From: Romboutsia sp. CE17
GTDB lineage: Bacteria; Bacillota; Clostridia; Peptostreptococcales; Peptostreptococcaceae
DNA: 64,000 nt
Direction: 5' to 3'
Assembly: GCF_012317385.1 (NCBI RefSeq)
Contig: NZ_CP051144.1
Coordinates: forward strand, 1,054,001 to 1,118,000
This document shows, piece after piece, positions 8,576 through 17,487 of the stretch. Position 1 is the stretch's first letter. Each line of letters starts with the position of its first letter. Position numbers and translations under genes: made by a program. The notes beneath the pieces were generated by a model. The model saw only the letters and a program-made list of their open reading frames with translations. It had not been told where the DNA came from and did no database searches.

Positions 8576-10252
8576 ATGGATGGTTCAAGAGTTTTATTAG
8601 AATGTCTTAAAAAAGAAGGTGTAGATACTATATTTGGTTATCCAGGAGGTGCAGTAATACCTTTATATGATGCTCTATATGACTACAAAGAAGACTTTAA
8701 GCATGTAAGAAGTGCTCATGAGCAAGGACTAGTTCATGCAGCTGATGGATATGCAAGAAGTACTGGAAAAGTCGGAGTTTGTTTTGTAACATCAGGTCCA
8801 GGGGCTACAAATGCAGTTACTGGAATAGCCACCGCATATATGGACTCAGTACCTCTTATAGTAATATGTGGTCAAGTATCAACTAGCTTATTAGGAAAAG
8901 ACTCTTTTCAAGAAATTGATATTACTGGAGTTACATTATCTATAACTAAGCACAATTTTTTAGTTAGAAAAGTAGAAGATATAGCCCCTACTATAAAGGA
9001 AGCTTTTAAAGTAGCTAATAGTGGAAGAAAAGGTCCAGTATTAATAGATATACCAAAAGATTTATTTTTAACTGAAATAGATTTTGATATAAGTAATTAT
9101 GGATCGTTTTTAAATGAAGATAGATTACAAAAGATTAAAACATTTCAATTAAATAAAAAAAATATAGATAATCTGAATAAAGCAGTAAATCTAATTAATA
9201 ACTCTAAGTGTCCAGTAATTTATGCTGGAGGTGGTGTTAAATCATCAAATAGCGAAGATATATTATTGCAGTTTGCAAAAAAAATAGATACACCGGTATT
9301 AAATACTCTTATGGGACTAGGTGGAATAGATAGAGAACATGAACTATCAATAGGTATGGTAGGTATGCATGGAAGTAGAGAAAGTAATTTAGCTTTGTCA
9401 AACTCAGATTTAATAATAGCTATTGGTGCAAGATTTAGTGATAGGGTAGTAGGAAAATCTTCAGAATTTGCTAAACATGCAAATATAATTCATATTGATA
9501 TAGATCCATCAGAGGTAAATAAAAATGTAGGAACAGATGTTTTTTTAATAGGAGATATAAATGAAATCTTAAATATTTTAATCAATATGGTATCTAACAA
9601 AAATAATTATACATGGAAGCAAGAAATATATTCATATAAAGAAAAAGAAAAAATAGAATCTAGTGAATTTCATCCTCAAAATATACTAAGGTTAGTAAAT
9701 GAAAAGTTTGGGAAAAATAGTATTGTTGTAACTGATGTAGGTCAACACCAAATGTGGTCAGCAAAATGTTGGAAGTTTTCAAAAGGGAAAACATTTATAA
9801 CATCGGCAGGACTTGGAACAATGGGGTTTGGGCTAGGAGCTGCAATAGGGACAAAAATTGGGAATAGTAGTAAAAATGTCGTACTTGTAACTGGTGATGG
9901 TAGTTTTAGAATGAATTGTAATGAGCTAGCTACTGTAGCTAATTATAATATACCAATACTTATATTATTATTTAATAACAATACATTAGGAATGGTAAGA
10001 CAATGGCAAAAACTATTTTCTAACAAAAGATATTCAGAGACTGATATATTAGATAACTTAGATTATATAATGTTAGGTAATTCTTATGGAATTAAAGGAT
10101 ATAAAGTAGATACTATAGATGAACTTGTAAAAATATTAAGTAAGCTAAAGCTTAATAAGCCGATTATTTTACAATGTAATATAAGTAAAGACTATGATGT
10201 ATATCCAATAGTTCCACCAAATGATGCTTTAGAAAATTTAATTTGCCATTAA
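8576..10252 (+). CDS. ilvB: Acetolactate synthase, large (catalytic) subunit
   Basis: 558 residues with the three thiamine-diphosphate enzyme domains. It makes acetolactate or acetohydroxybutyrate from pyruvate and 2-oxobutyrate. FGYPGGAVIPLYDAL and the cofactor glutamate in SAHEQGLVHAADGYAR mark the Pyr domain, GPGATNAVTGIATAYMDSVP follows, and GDGSFRMNCNELATVANYNIP (GDGSx25NN-type motif) marks the PP domain. GGAGGGAGG lies a few bases upstream of the ATG. The only regulatory subunit in sight is the mini ACT protein at the start of the operon. Confidence 0.95.
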   Translation: MDGSRVLLECLKKEGVDTIFGYPGGAVIPLYDALYDYKEDFKHVRSAHEQGLVHAADGYARSTGKVGVCFVTSGPGATNAVTGIATAYMDSVPLIVICGQVSTSLLGKDSFQEIDITGVTLSITKHNFLVRKVEDIAPTIKEAFKVANSGRKGPVLIDIPKDLFLTEIDFDISNYGSFLNEDRLQKIKTFQLNKKNIDNLNKAVNLINNSKCPVIYAGGGVKSSNSEDILLQFAKKIDTPVLNTLMGLGGIDREHELSIGMVGMHGSRESNLALSNSDLIIAIGARFSDRVVGKSSEFAKHANIIHIDIDPSEVNKNVGTDVFLIGDINEILNILINMVSNKNNYTWKQEIYSYKEKEKIESSEFHPQNILRLVNEKFGKNSIVVTDVGQHQMWSAKCWKFSKGKTFITSAGLGTMGFGLGAAIGTKIGNSSKNVVLVTGDGSFRMNCNELATVANYNIPILILLFNNNTLGMVRQWQKLFSNKRYSETDILDNLDYIMLGNSYGIKGYKVDTIDELVKILSKLKLNKPIILQCNISKDYDVYPIVPPNDALENLICH

Positions 10253-10278
10253 TATAAAAAATAATAGGGGGAAATAAA

Positions 10279-11298
10279 ATGAAAAAAATGTACTATGAAA
10301 ATGATGTGAATTTAGAAGTATTAAAAAATAAAAGAGTTGCAATATTAGGATATGGAAGTCAAGGTCATGCTCATGCTCAAAATCTTAGAGACAGTGGTGT
10401 AGATGTAGTAGTAGGTCTTCATGATGGTAGTAAATCAAGAAATAAAGCTGAAAATGATGGTTTTAAAGTTGTAAGCGTTAGTGATGCTACAAAAATAAGT
10501 GATATAGTAATGTTGCTTCTACCTGACACAGCTCAAAAACAAGTATATGAAGAAAGTATAAAAGATAATCTAAGGGAAGGACAAACATTAGCTTTTGCTC
10601 ATGGATTTAATATACATTATAATAGAATAACTCCACCAAAATTTGTTGATGTTGTAATGGTAGCACCTAAAGGACCAGGTCATTTAGTAAGAAGTGTATT
10701 TAATAATAATAGCGGAGTACCAGCATTATTTGCAGTAGAACAAGATTTTACTGGAAATGCAAGAAATACGGTATTAGCTTATGCAAAAGGTATAGGTGCA
10801 ACTAGAGCAGGTGTATTAGAAACTACTTTCAAAGAAGAAACTGAAACTGACTTATTCGGAGAACAAGCGGTTCTATGCGGTGGAGTTAGCGAACTTATAA
10901 AATCAGGATTTAAAACATTAGTAGATGCAGGTTATCAACCTGAGGTAGCATACTTTGAATGTTTACATGAAATGAAATTAGTAGTTGATTTAATGTATGA
11001 GGGTGGATTTGAGAGAATGAGATATAGCATAAGTGATACTGCTGAATATGGAGACTATGTATCAGGTAAAAGAGTAATAACTTGTGAATCTAGAAATGGG
11101 ATGAAAGATATACTTGAAGATATACAAAATGGAAATTTTGCTAGAGAATGGATAGAAGAAAATGAAAATGGTTGTAAAAAATTCTTAGCTAAAAGAAGTG
11201 AAGAATATAATTCACAAATATCAAAAGTAGGTAGAGAACTAAGAAGTATGATGACTTTCTTAAATCAAAGTGAAAAGGAAAAAGCACATAATTGCTAG
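10279..11298 (+). CDS. ilvC: Ketol-acid reductoisomerase
   Basis: 339 residues, class I length. It reduces and isomerises acetolactate to dihydroxyisovalerate with NAD(P)H and Mg2+. The Rossmann motif is [17 protein letters not shown], followed by [11 protein letters not shown], which helps set cofactor choice. The metal and substrate site includes [14 protein letters not shown] and [11 protein letters not shown]. It is the last gene of the ilv operon, 26 bases after ilvB, with AGGGGG before the ATG, and is followed by a strong terminator. The operon order is mini ilvN, ilvD, ilvB, ilvC. Confidence 0.96.
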   Translation: MKKMYYENDVNLEVLKNKRVAILGYGSQGHAHAQNLRDSGVDVVVGLHDGSKSRNKAENDGFKVVSVSDATKISDIVMLLLPDTAQKQVYEESIKDNLREGQTLAFAHGFNIHYNRITPPKFVDVVMVAPKGPGHLVRSVFNNNSGVPALFAVEQDFTGNARNTVLAYAKGIGATRAGVLETTFKEETETDLFGEQAVLCGGVSELIKSGFKTLVDAGYQPEVAYFECLHEMKLVVDLMYEGGFERMRYSISDTAEYGDYVSGKRVITCESRNGMKDILEDIQNGNFAREWIEENENGCKKFLAKRSEEYNSQISKVGRELRSMMTFLNQSEKEKAHNC

Positions 11299-11356
11299 TT
11301 GTAAAAGTTTAAGATTTGTAATATATATTATATAGTTAATATAAATAAATTATATA

Positions 11357-11392
11357 AAAAAGTCGTATAAAATAATTTTATACGACTTTTTT
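11357..11392 (+). terminator. Terminator of the ilv operon
   Basis: AAAAAAGTCGTATAAAAT pairs with ATTTTATACGACTTTTTT, a near-perfect long stem with a T-run. Confidence 0.9.
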
Positions 11393-11490
11393 ATATACAG
11401 TATAAAATATAGATTTAACTTCGATTTTAATATAATTTCTTAGTTTTATCTGTTGATATTTTATATAAAATAGATTAAAATCAACTTGTA

Positions 11491-11526
11491 AATAACAAAA
11501 CATAACAAAACATAACAAAACATAAC
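11491..11526 (+). repeat. Tandem 10-bp repeats upstream of modA
   Basis: AATAACAAAA is followed by two exact CATAACAAAA units and a partial CATAACTAAT. The 10-bp period is close to one helical turn. The array sits 20 bases before modA, so it is probably transcribed leader or an operator array. Confidence 0.8.
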
Positions 11527-11546
11527 TAATTTATAAGGGGGACAAT

Positions 11547-12329
11547 ATGAAAATAAAAAAATTAGGAATTATAGGTTTAAGTATATGCTTATTATTAGGT
11601 ATATCAGGTTGCAGTAAAACTTCAAATGAAAATGATGAAACAATAGAATTAAATATTTCAGCTGCAGCAAGTTTAAAAGAAGCTATGGGAGAAATAGAAA
11701 AAGAATATAAAAAAATTAATGAAAATGTATCTTTAGTCATAAACTATGGCGGTTCAGGTACTCTACAGCAGCAGATAGAACAAGGTGCACCTTGTGACAT
11801 ATTCATATCTGCAGGACAAAAACAAATGAAAGCTTTAGAAGAAGAAGGATTATTATTAGAAGATACATATAAAGACTTATTAAAAAATGACTTGGTGTTA
11901 ATAGCATCAAAAGATAGTGATATACAAAGTATTAATGATTTGCTTACAGATAAGGTAAAACATATAGCTATTGGAGAAAAAGAAAGTGTACCAGCAGGTA
12001 AATATGCAGATGAGGTTTTAACAAATCTAAATCTAAAGTCGAAGGTGGAAAGTAAATTAGTTTTTGCTAAAGATGTCAAAGAGGTTTTAGCATGGACACA
12101 ATCAGAAAATGCAGAAGTTGGATTTGTATATTATAGCGATACAATAAACTCAGATCAAGTAAAAATAATTGAAACTACACCAGAAGATTCACACTCTGAT
12201 ATTGTATACCCAATAGGAATAATAAAAAGTAGTAAGCAGGTAAATGCGGCTAAAGAGTTCCAAGAATATTTATTAAGTAATGAAGGTCAAAAAATATTTA
12301 AGGAATTTGGATACAAAGCTGTAAATTAA
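11547..12329 (+). CDS. modA: Molybdate ABC transporter substrate-binding lipoprotein
   Basis: 260 residues. The N-terminus MKIKKLGIIGLSICLLLG followed by ISGC is a lipoprotein signal peptide with a lipobox, so the protein is anchored on the outer face of the membrane. The mature part has the ModA features ISAAASLKEAMGEIE, NYGGSGTLQQQIEQGAPCDIFISAG and GIIKSSKQVNAAKEFQEYL. It binds molybdate or tungstate and hands it to ModBC. AAGGGGG precedes the ATG. modB and modC follow closely, completing the importer. Confidence 0.95.
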   Translation: MKIKKLGIIGLSICLLLGISGCSKTSNENDETIELNISAAASLKEAMGEIEKEYKKINENVSLVINYGGSGTLQQQIEQGAPCDIFISAGQKQMKALEEEGLLLEDTYKDLLKNDLVLIASKDSDIQSINDLLTDKVKHIAIGEKESVPAGKYADEVLTNLNLKSKVESKLVFAKDVKEVLAWTQSENAEVGFVYYSDTINSDQVKIIETTPEDSHSDIVYPIGIIKSSKQVNAAKEFQEYLLSNEGQKIFKEFGYKAVN

Positions 12330-12350
12330 TTAAAAAAGAGAGGGATGACA

Positions 12351-13046
12351 TTGAATATAGATTGGTCACCATTAATAATATCCATAAAAACTGCTTTTTT
12401 ATCAACTTTAATAACATTTATAATAGGAATATCAATATCATATATAATGTCAAATTACAGAGGAAAGTATAAAGGAGTAATAGATGGATTACTTACACTT
12501 CCTTTAGTGTTACCGCCTACAGTGGTAGGCTTTTTTCTTTTATTGTTAATTGGAAAGAATGGATATATAGGTAAGTTGCTTTTAAAATTTGATACAAATT
12601 TAGTATTCAGTTGGACTGCTACTGTAATAGCATCAACTGCAGTTGCTTTTCCTATGATGTATAGAACCTCAAGAGCAGCTTTTGAACAAATTGATAGTAA
12701 TATGATATCAGCGGCTAGAACCCTAGGTCTTAGTGAATGGAAGATATTTTATAAAATAGCAATACCGTTAGCTTGGCCGGGTATAATAGCGGGAATAGTC
12801 TTATCGTTTGCTAGAGCTTTAGGTGAATTTGGAGCAACTTTAATGATAGCGGGTAATATACCTGGAAAAACACAGACAATGCCTTTAGCTATATTTTTTG
12901 CAGTTGAAGGTGGAGATATGAAAAAGGCGATTATGTGGGTTCTCATAATTACATTTATATCTATAATTATGATATTAATATTAAATCGCTGGTCTGAAAA
13001 TCAACAAAGAACAATTGGAAAAACAAATAGAAGGGAGTATAGGTAA
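12351..13046 (+). CDS. modB: Molybdate ABC transporter permease
   Basis: About 231 residues, with five or six membrane helices. The motif for docking to the ATPase, EFGATLMIAGNIPGKTQTMPLAI, is the ModB version of the EAA loop, preceded by AARTLGLSEWKIFYKIAIP. The upstream ATG at 12345 is immediately adjacent to GAGAGGG, leaving no spacing; the TTG at 12351 has about 6-7 bases, so I prefer TTG, though ATG cannot be excluded. It ends directly against the modC start. Confidence 0.93.
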   Translation: MNIDWSPLIISIKTAFLSTLITFIIGISISYIMSNYRGKYKGVIDGLLTLPLVLPPTVVGFFLLLLIGKNGYIGKLLLKFDTNLVFSWTATVIASTAVAFPMMYRTSRAAFEQIDSNMISAARTLGLSEWKIFYKIAIPLAWPGIIAGIVLSFARALGEFGATLMIAGNIPGKTQTMPLAIFFAVEGGDMKKAIMWVLIITFISIIMILILNRWSENQQRTIGKTNRREYR

Positions 13047-14090
13047 ATGTCATTATATGTTGATATAGAAAAGGACTTATCTTCCTTTAAATTAAAGGCT
13101 AAGTTTGAAGAAGAAAATAAAGTACTAGGATTTTTAGGTGAGTCAGGATCGGGAAAAAGTATGACATTAAAGTGTATAGCTGGATTGGAAACTCCAACAA
13201 AAGGTAAAATTATATTAAATAATAGAGTATTATTTGATTCTGACAAGAAAATAAACTTATCAACTCAGGAACGTAAAGTAGGTTTTTTATTTCAAAATTA
13301 TGCATTATTTCCTCATATGACTGTAACTCAAAATATTGAAATAGGATTGAGTCATATAAAAAAAGAAGAACGACATGCAGTTTTAAAAAATTATATAAGT
13401 AGATTACGTATAGAAGGTCTAGAAAATAGATACCCTTGGCAACTATCAGGAGGTCAACAACAGAGAGTTGCTTTAGCGAGAGCATTAAGCACATCACCTG
13501 ATATATTATTACTAGATGAACCTTTTTCTGCGCTTGATTACCATCTAAGAGGAAGTATGGAAAAAGAGTTAATAAATATTTTGAAGGAATATAATGGGCA
13601 AGCAATATTTGTTACTCATGATAGAGAAGAAGCATATAGAGTATGTGATAATATAATAGTATATGATAAAGGGACAAGTATGCCTAAAAGAAACGTTCAA
13701 GATTTATTTGATTTTCCAAAATCATTTCCAGAAGCTAAAATTACTGGATGTAAAAATATTTCAAGTATAAAAAGAATAGACAATAAAACTATCTATTGTG
13801 AAAATTGGGGAATTGAATTAAAGTTAAATAAAAATATAAATAAAGAAGCTAAGTTTATGGGAATAAGAGAGAAATACATACATATAGCTGATGAAAAGGA
13901 CTGTAATACTGTGGAAGTAACTATAAAAAACGTAATTGAAAATCCATTTAGTTATACTATAAGCGCTATTAATCATAACTATGAAATTAGTAATAGTATA
14001 GAATTAGAAGTTAATAAGACTATAAAAAATATAAGTACTGGGGATAAGATACTAATTAAGTTTGAAGTTGATAAGGTATTTTTATACTAA
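13047..14090 (+). CDS. modC: Molybdate ABC transporter ATP-binding protein
   Basis: 347 residues. It has Walker A GESGSGKS, Q-loop FLFQNYALFPHMT, signature LSGGQQQRVALARAL, Walker B ILLLDEPFSALD and the switch histidine in VTHDREEAYR. The C-terminal 120 residues (from about 230) form the TOBE/MOP-like regulatory domain seen in ModC. The start ATG touches the modB stop, showing translational coupling. It powers molybdate uptake for molybdopterin or tungsten enzymes, none of which is in the window. Confidence 0.95.
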   Translation: MSLYVDIEKDLSSFKLKAKFEEENKVLGFLGESGSGKSMTLKCIAGLETPTKGKIILNNRVLFDSDKKINLSTQERKVGFLFQNYALFPHMTVTQNIEIGLSHIKKEERHAVLKNYISRLRIEGLENRYPWQLSGGQQQRVALARALSTSPDILLLDEPFSALDYHLRGSMEKELINILKEYNGQAIFVTHDREEAYRVCDNIIVYDKGTSMPKRNVQDLFDFPKSFPEAKITGCKNISSIKRIDNKTIYCENWGIELKLNKNINKEAKFMGIREKYIHIADEKDCNTVEVTIKNVIENPFSYTISAINHNYEISNSIELEVNKTIKNISTGDKILIKFEVDKVFLY

Positions 14091-14148
14091 GTAGTATATA
14101 ATATATATTAAATTATAATTCTGAAGTTTAGCAAAATAGGAGAAAAAT

Positions 14149-14514
14149 ATGTTTTTTATAGGAATTTTAGGTATAGATAATAAAAGCGATGAAATTAAAA
14201 AAATAGACCATTTAAATTGTAACAATTGTGAACAAAGAGAATATATGAAATTAATAAAAAATTATAATTACTTTCATATATTTTTTATTCCTATTATAAA
14301 ATGGAAAGAAGAATACTATATACAATGTAGTGGATGTAATAGTATATATAAAATTTCTAATGAAAAAGGAAAAGAAATAGAAAAGGGAGCAGAATTAACC
14401 TTAAGTTACTGGGACTTGGATGAAATAAATATTAATCAAAATATGTGTAAAAACTGTGGATCTGTATTAGATAACAATTTTACTTATTGTCCATATTGTG
14501 GAGAAAGAAGATAA
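14149..14514 (+). CDS. Zinc-ribbon protein of unknown role
   Basis: 121 residues with four CxxC knuckles: CNNC near residue 24, CSGC near 62, and CKNC plus CPYC in the last 25 residues (a C-terminal zinc_ribbon of the CxNCGxxL...CPYCG type). The stretch between has an aromatic-rich segment YNYFHIFFIPIIKWKEEYY, as in small zinc-ribbon proteins of Firmicutes. The function is not known. It lies 58 bases after modC and ends at a strong terminator, so it may be the last gene of the mod operon. GGAG precedes the ATG. Confidence 0.8.
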   Translation: MFFIGILGIDNKSDEIKKIDHLNCNNCEQREYMKLIKNYNYFHIFFIPIIKWKEEYYIQCSGCNSIYKISNEKGKEIEKGAELTLSYWDLDEININQNMCKNCGSVLDNNFTYCPYCGERR

Positions 14515-14515
14515 T

Positions 14516-14562
14516 AAAAAGAGAAGCTATTAGAGATATCATTTCTAATAGCTTCTCTTTTT
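14516..14562 (+). terminator. Terminator after the zinc-ribbon gene
   Basis: AAAAGAGAAGCTATTAGA pairs with TCTAATAGCTTCTCTTTT, then T-rich sequence. Confidence 0.9.
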
Positions 14563-14608
14563 ATTATATAGAAAATATTAATCCTTAGTAGAAAATGGAA
14601 TAAATATA

Positions 14609-14664
14609 TTGCATTATCAAAATGATAATAGTATAATAAATATAAATGGTTATCATTTTGATAA
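14609..14664 (+). promoter_or_regulatory. Promoter with twin palindromic operators
   Basis: The promoter is TTGCAT (14609-14614), 17 bases, TATAAT (14632-14637). TTATCAAAATGATAA (14614-14628) fills the spacer. Its exact reverse complement TTATCATTTTGATAA (14650-14664) lies 36 bp downstream over the start of the transcript. Both are 6-3-6 palindromes. This is the layout of a repressor site pair; the regulator is not identifiable, though the half-site is Fur-like. Confidence 0.65.
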
Positions 14665-14828
14665 TAAGTATAAGTTCATAAAAGAAAATAGATCAAAACC
14701 TACTTTTATATTTAATAAATAAAAATTAATTTTAAAAGAAGATTGATGAAAATATGTTAATAAATTATAGAAATTATACTTATTTAAATAAAAAATATGC
14801 AATAAAACAAATCAGGGAGGAATCGTAT

Positions 14829-16238
14829 ATGGGAGAAAGTTCATTTTTACCTCACTTCCTTATGATTACTGATATAAAAACTGTTATTTTTATATTAGTA
14901 CTTATAGGAACATTTTTTATAGTTAATTTTTTCGAAAAAAAGAAAATAAAGTTCTCAACTAGAACTATATATGCCACATTAATAGGATTAGTATTAGGAG
15001 TTGTTATACAATTAGTAGCTAAACTTCCTGAAGATCCAAGTAAAGTTGCTTGGTTAGTGGAAGTTAGTAAATGGTATAGCTTATTTGGCTCAGGATTTAT
15101 GGATTTATTAAAAATGTTAGTTGTTCCTTTAGTATTTGTATCGATATTAAGAGTTATAATTAATATGGATGAAGGTGAAAATTTAGGTAAATTAACATTT
15201 AGATCTTTAGGAATATTATTAACAACAACAGCATTAGCAGCAACTGTTGGTATTGTAGTTGGAAATGTTATGCAATTAGGTAGAGGAGCTCAAGAAGTAG
15301 TGCAAGCTACTACAGAGATGAGAGAAATAACACCTTTAGTAGATACTATAATTGGTTTATTACCATCAAATCCAGTTGCTTCTATGGCTGAAGGAAATAT
15401 AGTTGCAATAATAATATTTGCTACATTCTTAGGATTAGCAGTAAAGAGACAGAGAAAGAAATATGCTGATGTTATAAAGCCATTTGAAAATTTAGTAGAA
15501 GCATTTTATAAAATAATAATAAGTGTAGCTATGACAGTAATTAAATTTATGCCATATGCAGTTGTAGCAATGTTAGCAAATACAATAACAGCTCGTGGTA
15601 TATCATCTATGATATCTGTATTTGAATTTGTAGCAGCACTTTATATATCTGTAGCTATATTATTTGTTATTCATTTAATAATAATAAGTTTAAATGGATT
15701 AAATCCTATAACTTATGTTAAAAATGCAGTAGAGCCACTTATACTTGGCTTCACTTCTAGATCAAGTTTAGGTACATTACCTGTAACTATAGAAACATTA
15801 AAGGATAAACAAGGAGTAGATGAAAGTATAGCTAGTTTTACTGCAAGTTTAGGTGCTAATATGGGTATGAATGGATGTGCAGGAATATATCCAGCTCTAG
15901 TTGCAGTAACTACAGCTAATATGGCCGGTATAGAAATGAATGCTAGTTTCTATGCAATGTTATTTATTGTAATAACTATAAGTTCATTAGGTATAGCAGG
16001 ATTACCAGGAACAGCTACTATGGCAGTTTCAGTAGTTCTATCTGGAGTGGGACTTGGTGCTTATTTCCCACTAGTTGGTGGTATAATTGCAATAGACCCA
16101 ATACTAGATATGGGGCGTACTATGATAAATATTAATGGAGCAAGTACAACCGCAATTGCTGTCGCTAAATCTTTAGGAAAAATAGATAAAGATATATTTA
16201 ATAAAAATGAAAAAAAGGTTGATGAAAAAACAGCCTAA
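14829..16238 (+). CDS. Cation:dicarboxylate-type symporter, TcyP-like (L-cystine?)
   Basis: About 469 residues with eight membrane helices and two re-entrant loops. It belongs to the DAACS family (GltP/DctA/TcyP). The N-terminal cytoplasmic turn and KMLVVPLVFVSILRVI, the hairpin 1 region TSRSSLGTLPVTIE, the metal-site segment ANMGMNGCAGIYPALVAV and the last-helix DMGRTMININGAS are typical. The overall pattern is closest to Bacillus TcyP, an L-cystine transporter, but substrate is inferred. The ORF can extend to 14754, but AGGGAGGAA just before the ATG at 14829 decides the start. Twin operators cover its promoter. Confidence 0.85.
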   Translation: MGESSFLPHFLMITDIKTVIFILVLIGTFFIVNFFEKKKIKFSTRTIYATLIGLVLGVVIQLVAKLPEDPSKVAWLVEVSKWYSLFGSGFMDLLKMLVVPLVFVSILRVIINMDEGENLGKLTFRSLGILLTTTALAATVGIVVGNVMQLGRGAQEVVQATTEMREITPLVDTIIGLLPSNPVASMAEGNIVAIIIFATFLGLAVKRQRKKYADVIKPFENLVEAFYKIIISVAMTVIKFMPYAVVAMLANTITARGISSMISVFEFVAALYISVAILFVIHLIIISLNGLNPITYVKNAVEPLILGFTSRSSLGTLPVTIETLKDKQGVDESIASFTASLGANMGMNGCAGIYPALVAVTTANMAGIEMNASFYAMLFIVITISSLGIAGLPGTATMAVSVVLSGVGLGAYFPLVGGIIAIDPILDMGRTMININGASTTAIAVAKSLGKIDKDIFNKNEKKVDEKTA

Positions 16239-16241
16239 ATA

Positions 16242-16290
16242 AAAAAAGAGTTGCCTTTATAAAGTATACACACTTAAGGCAACTCTTTTT
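16242..16290 (+). terminator. Terminator after the symporter gene
   Basis: AAAAAGAGTTGCCTT pairs with AAGGCAACTCTTTTT, then T-rich sequence. Confidence 0.9.
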
Positions 16291-16403
16291 TATTATAAAT
16301 TCACTTCTTATATTTTTAATAATGACTAGCAATTTATAACAAAATAAGGATAAAGTATAAAAATTACTCTATAAAAATATTGCAACTAGCCGATAAGCAT
16401 ATT

Positions 16404-16448
16404 TTGACAAAAATGTCAATTGACAATATAGAAACGAAAAGTTACAAT
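16404..16448 (+). promoter_or_regulatory. Promoter with adjoining palindrome
   Basis: TTGACA (16420-16425), 17 bases, TACAAT (16443-16448) forms a sigma-A promoter for the 3D-domain gene. The palindrome TTGACAAAAATGTCAA (16404-16419) abuts the -35 box and could be an operator. Confidence 0.6.
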
Positions 16449-16551
16449 TTAGTTACATAATCTTTAAAGGCATATAATATAAATTTATAAAGAACTAAAA
16501 ATTAAATAATAATTCATAAAATATTTTATGAGTTAAAATAGGGGGAATTAT

Positions 16552-17397
16552 ATGATGTTTAAAGAGAAAAATTTAATTATACTATTTTTAGCAACATCTT
16601 TAGCACTAGGTGTTTCTTTATGTGGATACTGGACTTTAAACAAAGAACAAATAAGTATAGTTGTAAAAGGTGAAGAGAGAAAAGTATCTACGTTTAAAAA
16701 AACAGTAAAAGATTTGTTAGATGAAAATGAAATAGAGTATGATAAAAATGACATAATAACTCCAAGTTTAAATTCAGAAGTAAATGATTATATGGAAGTT
16801 AAAGTAGTACAAGTAACAGAAAGTAAAGTAACTGAGAAAGAAGAGATTCCTTTTGATGTAAAGTCTGTAGATGACAATACCTTAGAAAAAGGTAATACAA
16901 AAATATCACAAGAAGGTAAAAATGGAGAAAAAGAATTAACTTATACTCTTACTTATCATGATGGTAAATTAGTAAAAAAATCTTTAGTTGAAGAAAAAAT
17001 AGCAACTGAGCCTGTTGATAAAATAGTAAAAAATGGAACAAAAGAAGAAATAATTGTTGCATCGAGATCTAAAACTTCAAGAAATAATATCACTTCTAAT
17101 AATACTTCTAATAACACATCAACATCAATAACTGGAAAACATATGACAGTAGTAGCAACAGCATATGCAGGAGATTCTATAACCTCTACAGGTACAACTC
17201 CTAAATGGGGTACTATAGCAGTTGATCCAAGAGTCATACCATATGGAACAAAAGTATACATTCCTCAATTTGGAATGACATTTGTAGCAGAGGATTGTGG
17301 AGGAGCAATAAAAGGTAATAAGATAGATATATTTATGAATAATGAATCACAATGTATAAATTGGGGTAGAAGAACTATAGATATTTATATTAAATAG
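16552..17397 (+). CDS. Secreted cell-wall protein with DUF348, G5 and 3D domains (YabE/Rpf-like)
   Basis: 281 residues. A signal peptide or membrane anchor (residues 5-25) is followed by one DUF348 ubiquitin-like domain (residues about 32-90), a G5 domain (about 95-160), an Asn/Thr/Ser linker and the C-terminal 3D domain. The three 3D-domain aspartates are in AVDPRVIPYGTKVYI, FVAEDCGGAI and KGNKIDIFM. Such proteins cleave peptidoglycan and are related in function to resuscitation-promoting factors and spore MltA-like proteins. GGGGGAA precedes the ATG. Two start ATGs adjoin (16552, 16555). It appears monocistronic. Confidence 0.88.
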   Translation: MMFKEKNLIILFLATSLALGVSLCGYWTLNKEQISIVVKGEERKVSTFKKTVKDLLDENEIEYDKNDIITPSLNSEVNDYMEVKVVQVTESKVTEKEEIPFDVKSVDDNTLEKGNTKISQEGKNGEKELTYTLTYHDGKLVKKSLVEEKIATEPVDKIVKNGTKEEIIVASRSKTSRNNITSNNTSNNTSTSITGKHMTVVATAYAGDSITSTGTTPKWGTIAVDPRVIPYGTKVYIPQFGMTFVAEDCGGAIKGNKIDIFMNNESQCINWGRRTIDIYIK

Positions 17398-17487
17398 CAA
17401 ATTAACTTTACTTAAATAATAAACTATATTATTATTAAACTATATAAAATTTACGAAAAAAGATTTAGATTTAAAAGGAGAAGTAGT

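Noticed and set aside
11491-11526. CRISPR array
   Set aside because: Units are 10 bp with no spacers; it is a simple tandem repeat. No other array-like pattern was seen in the window.
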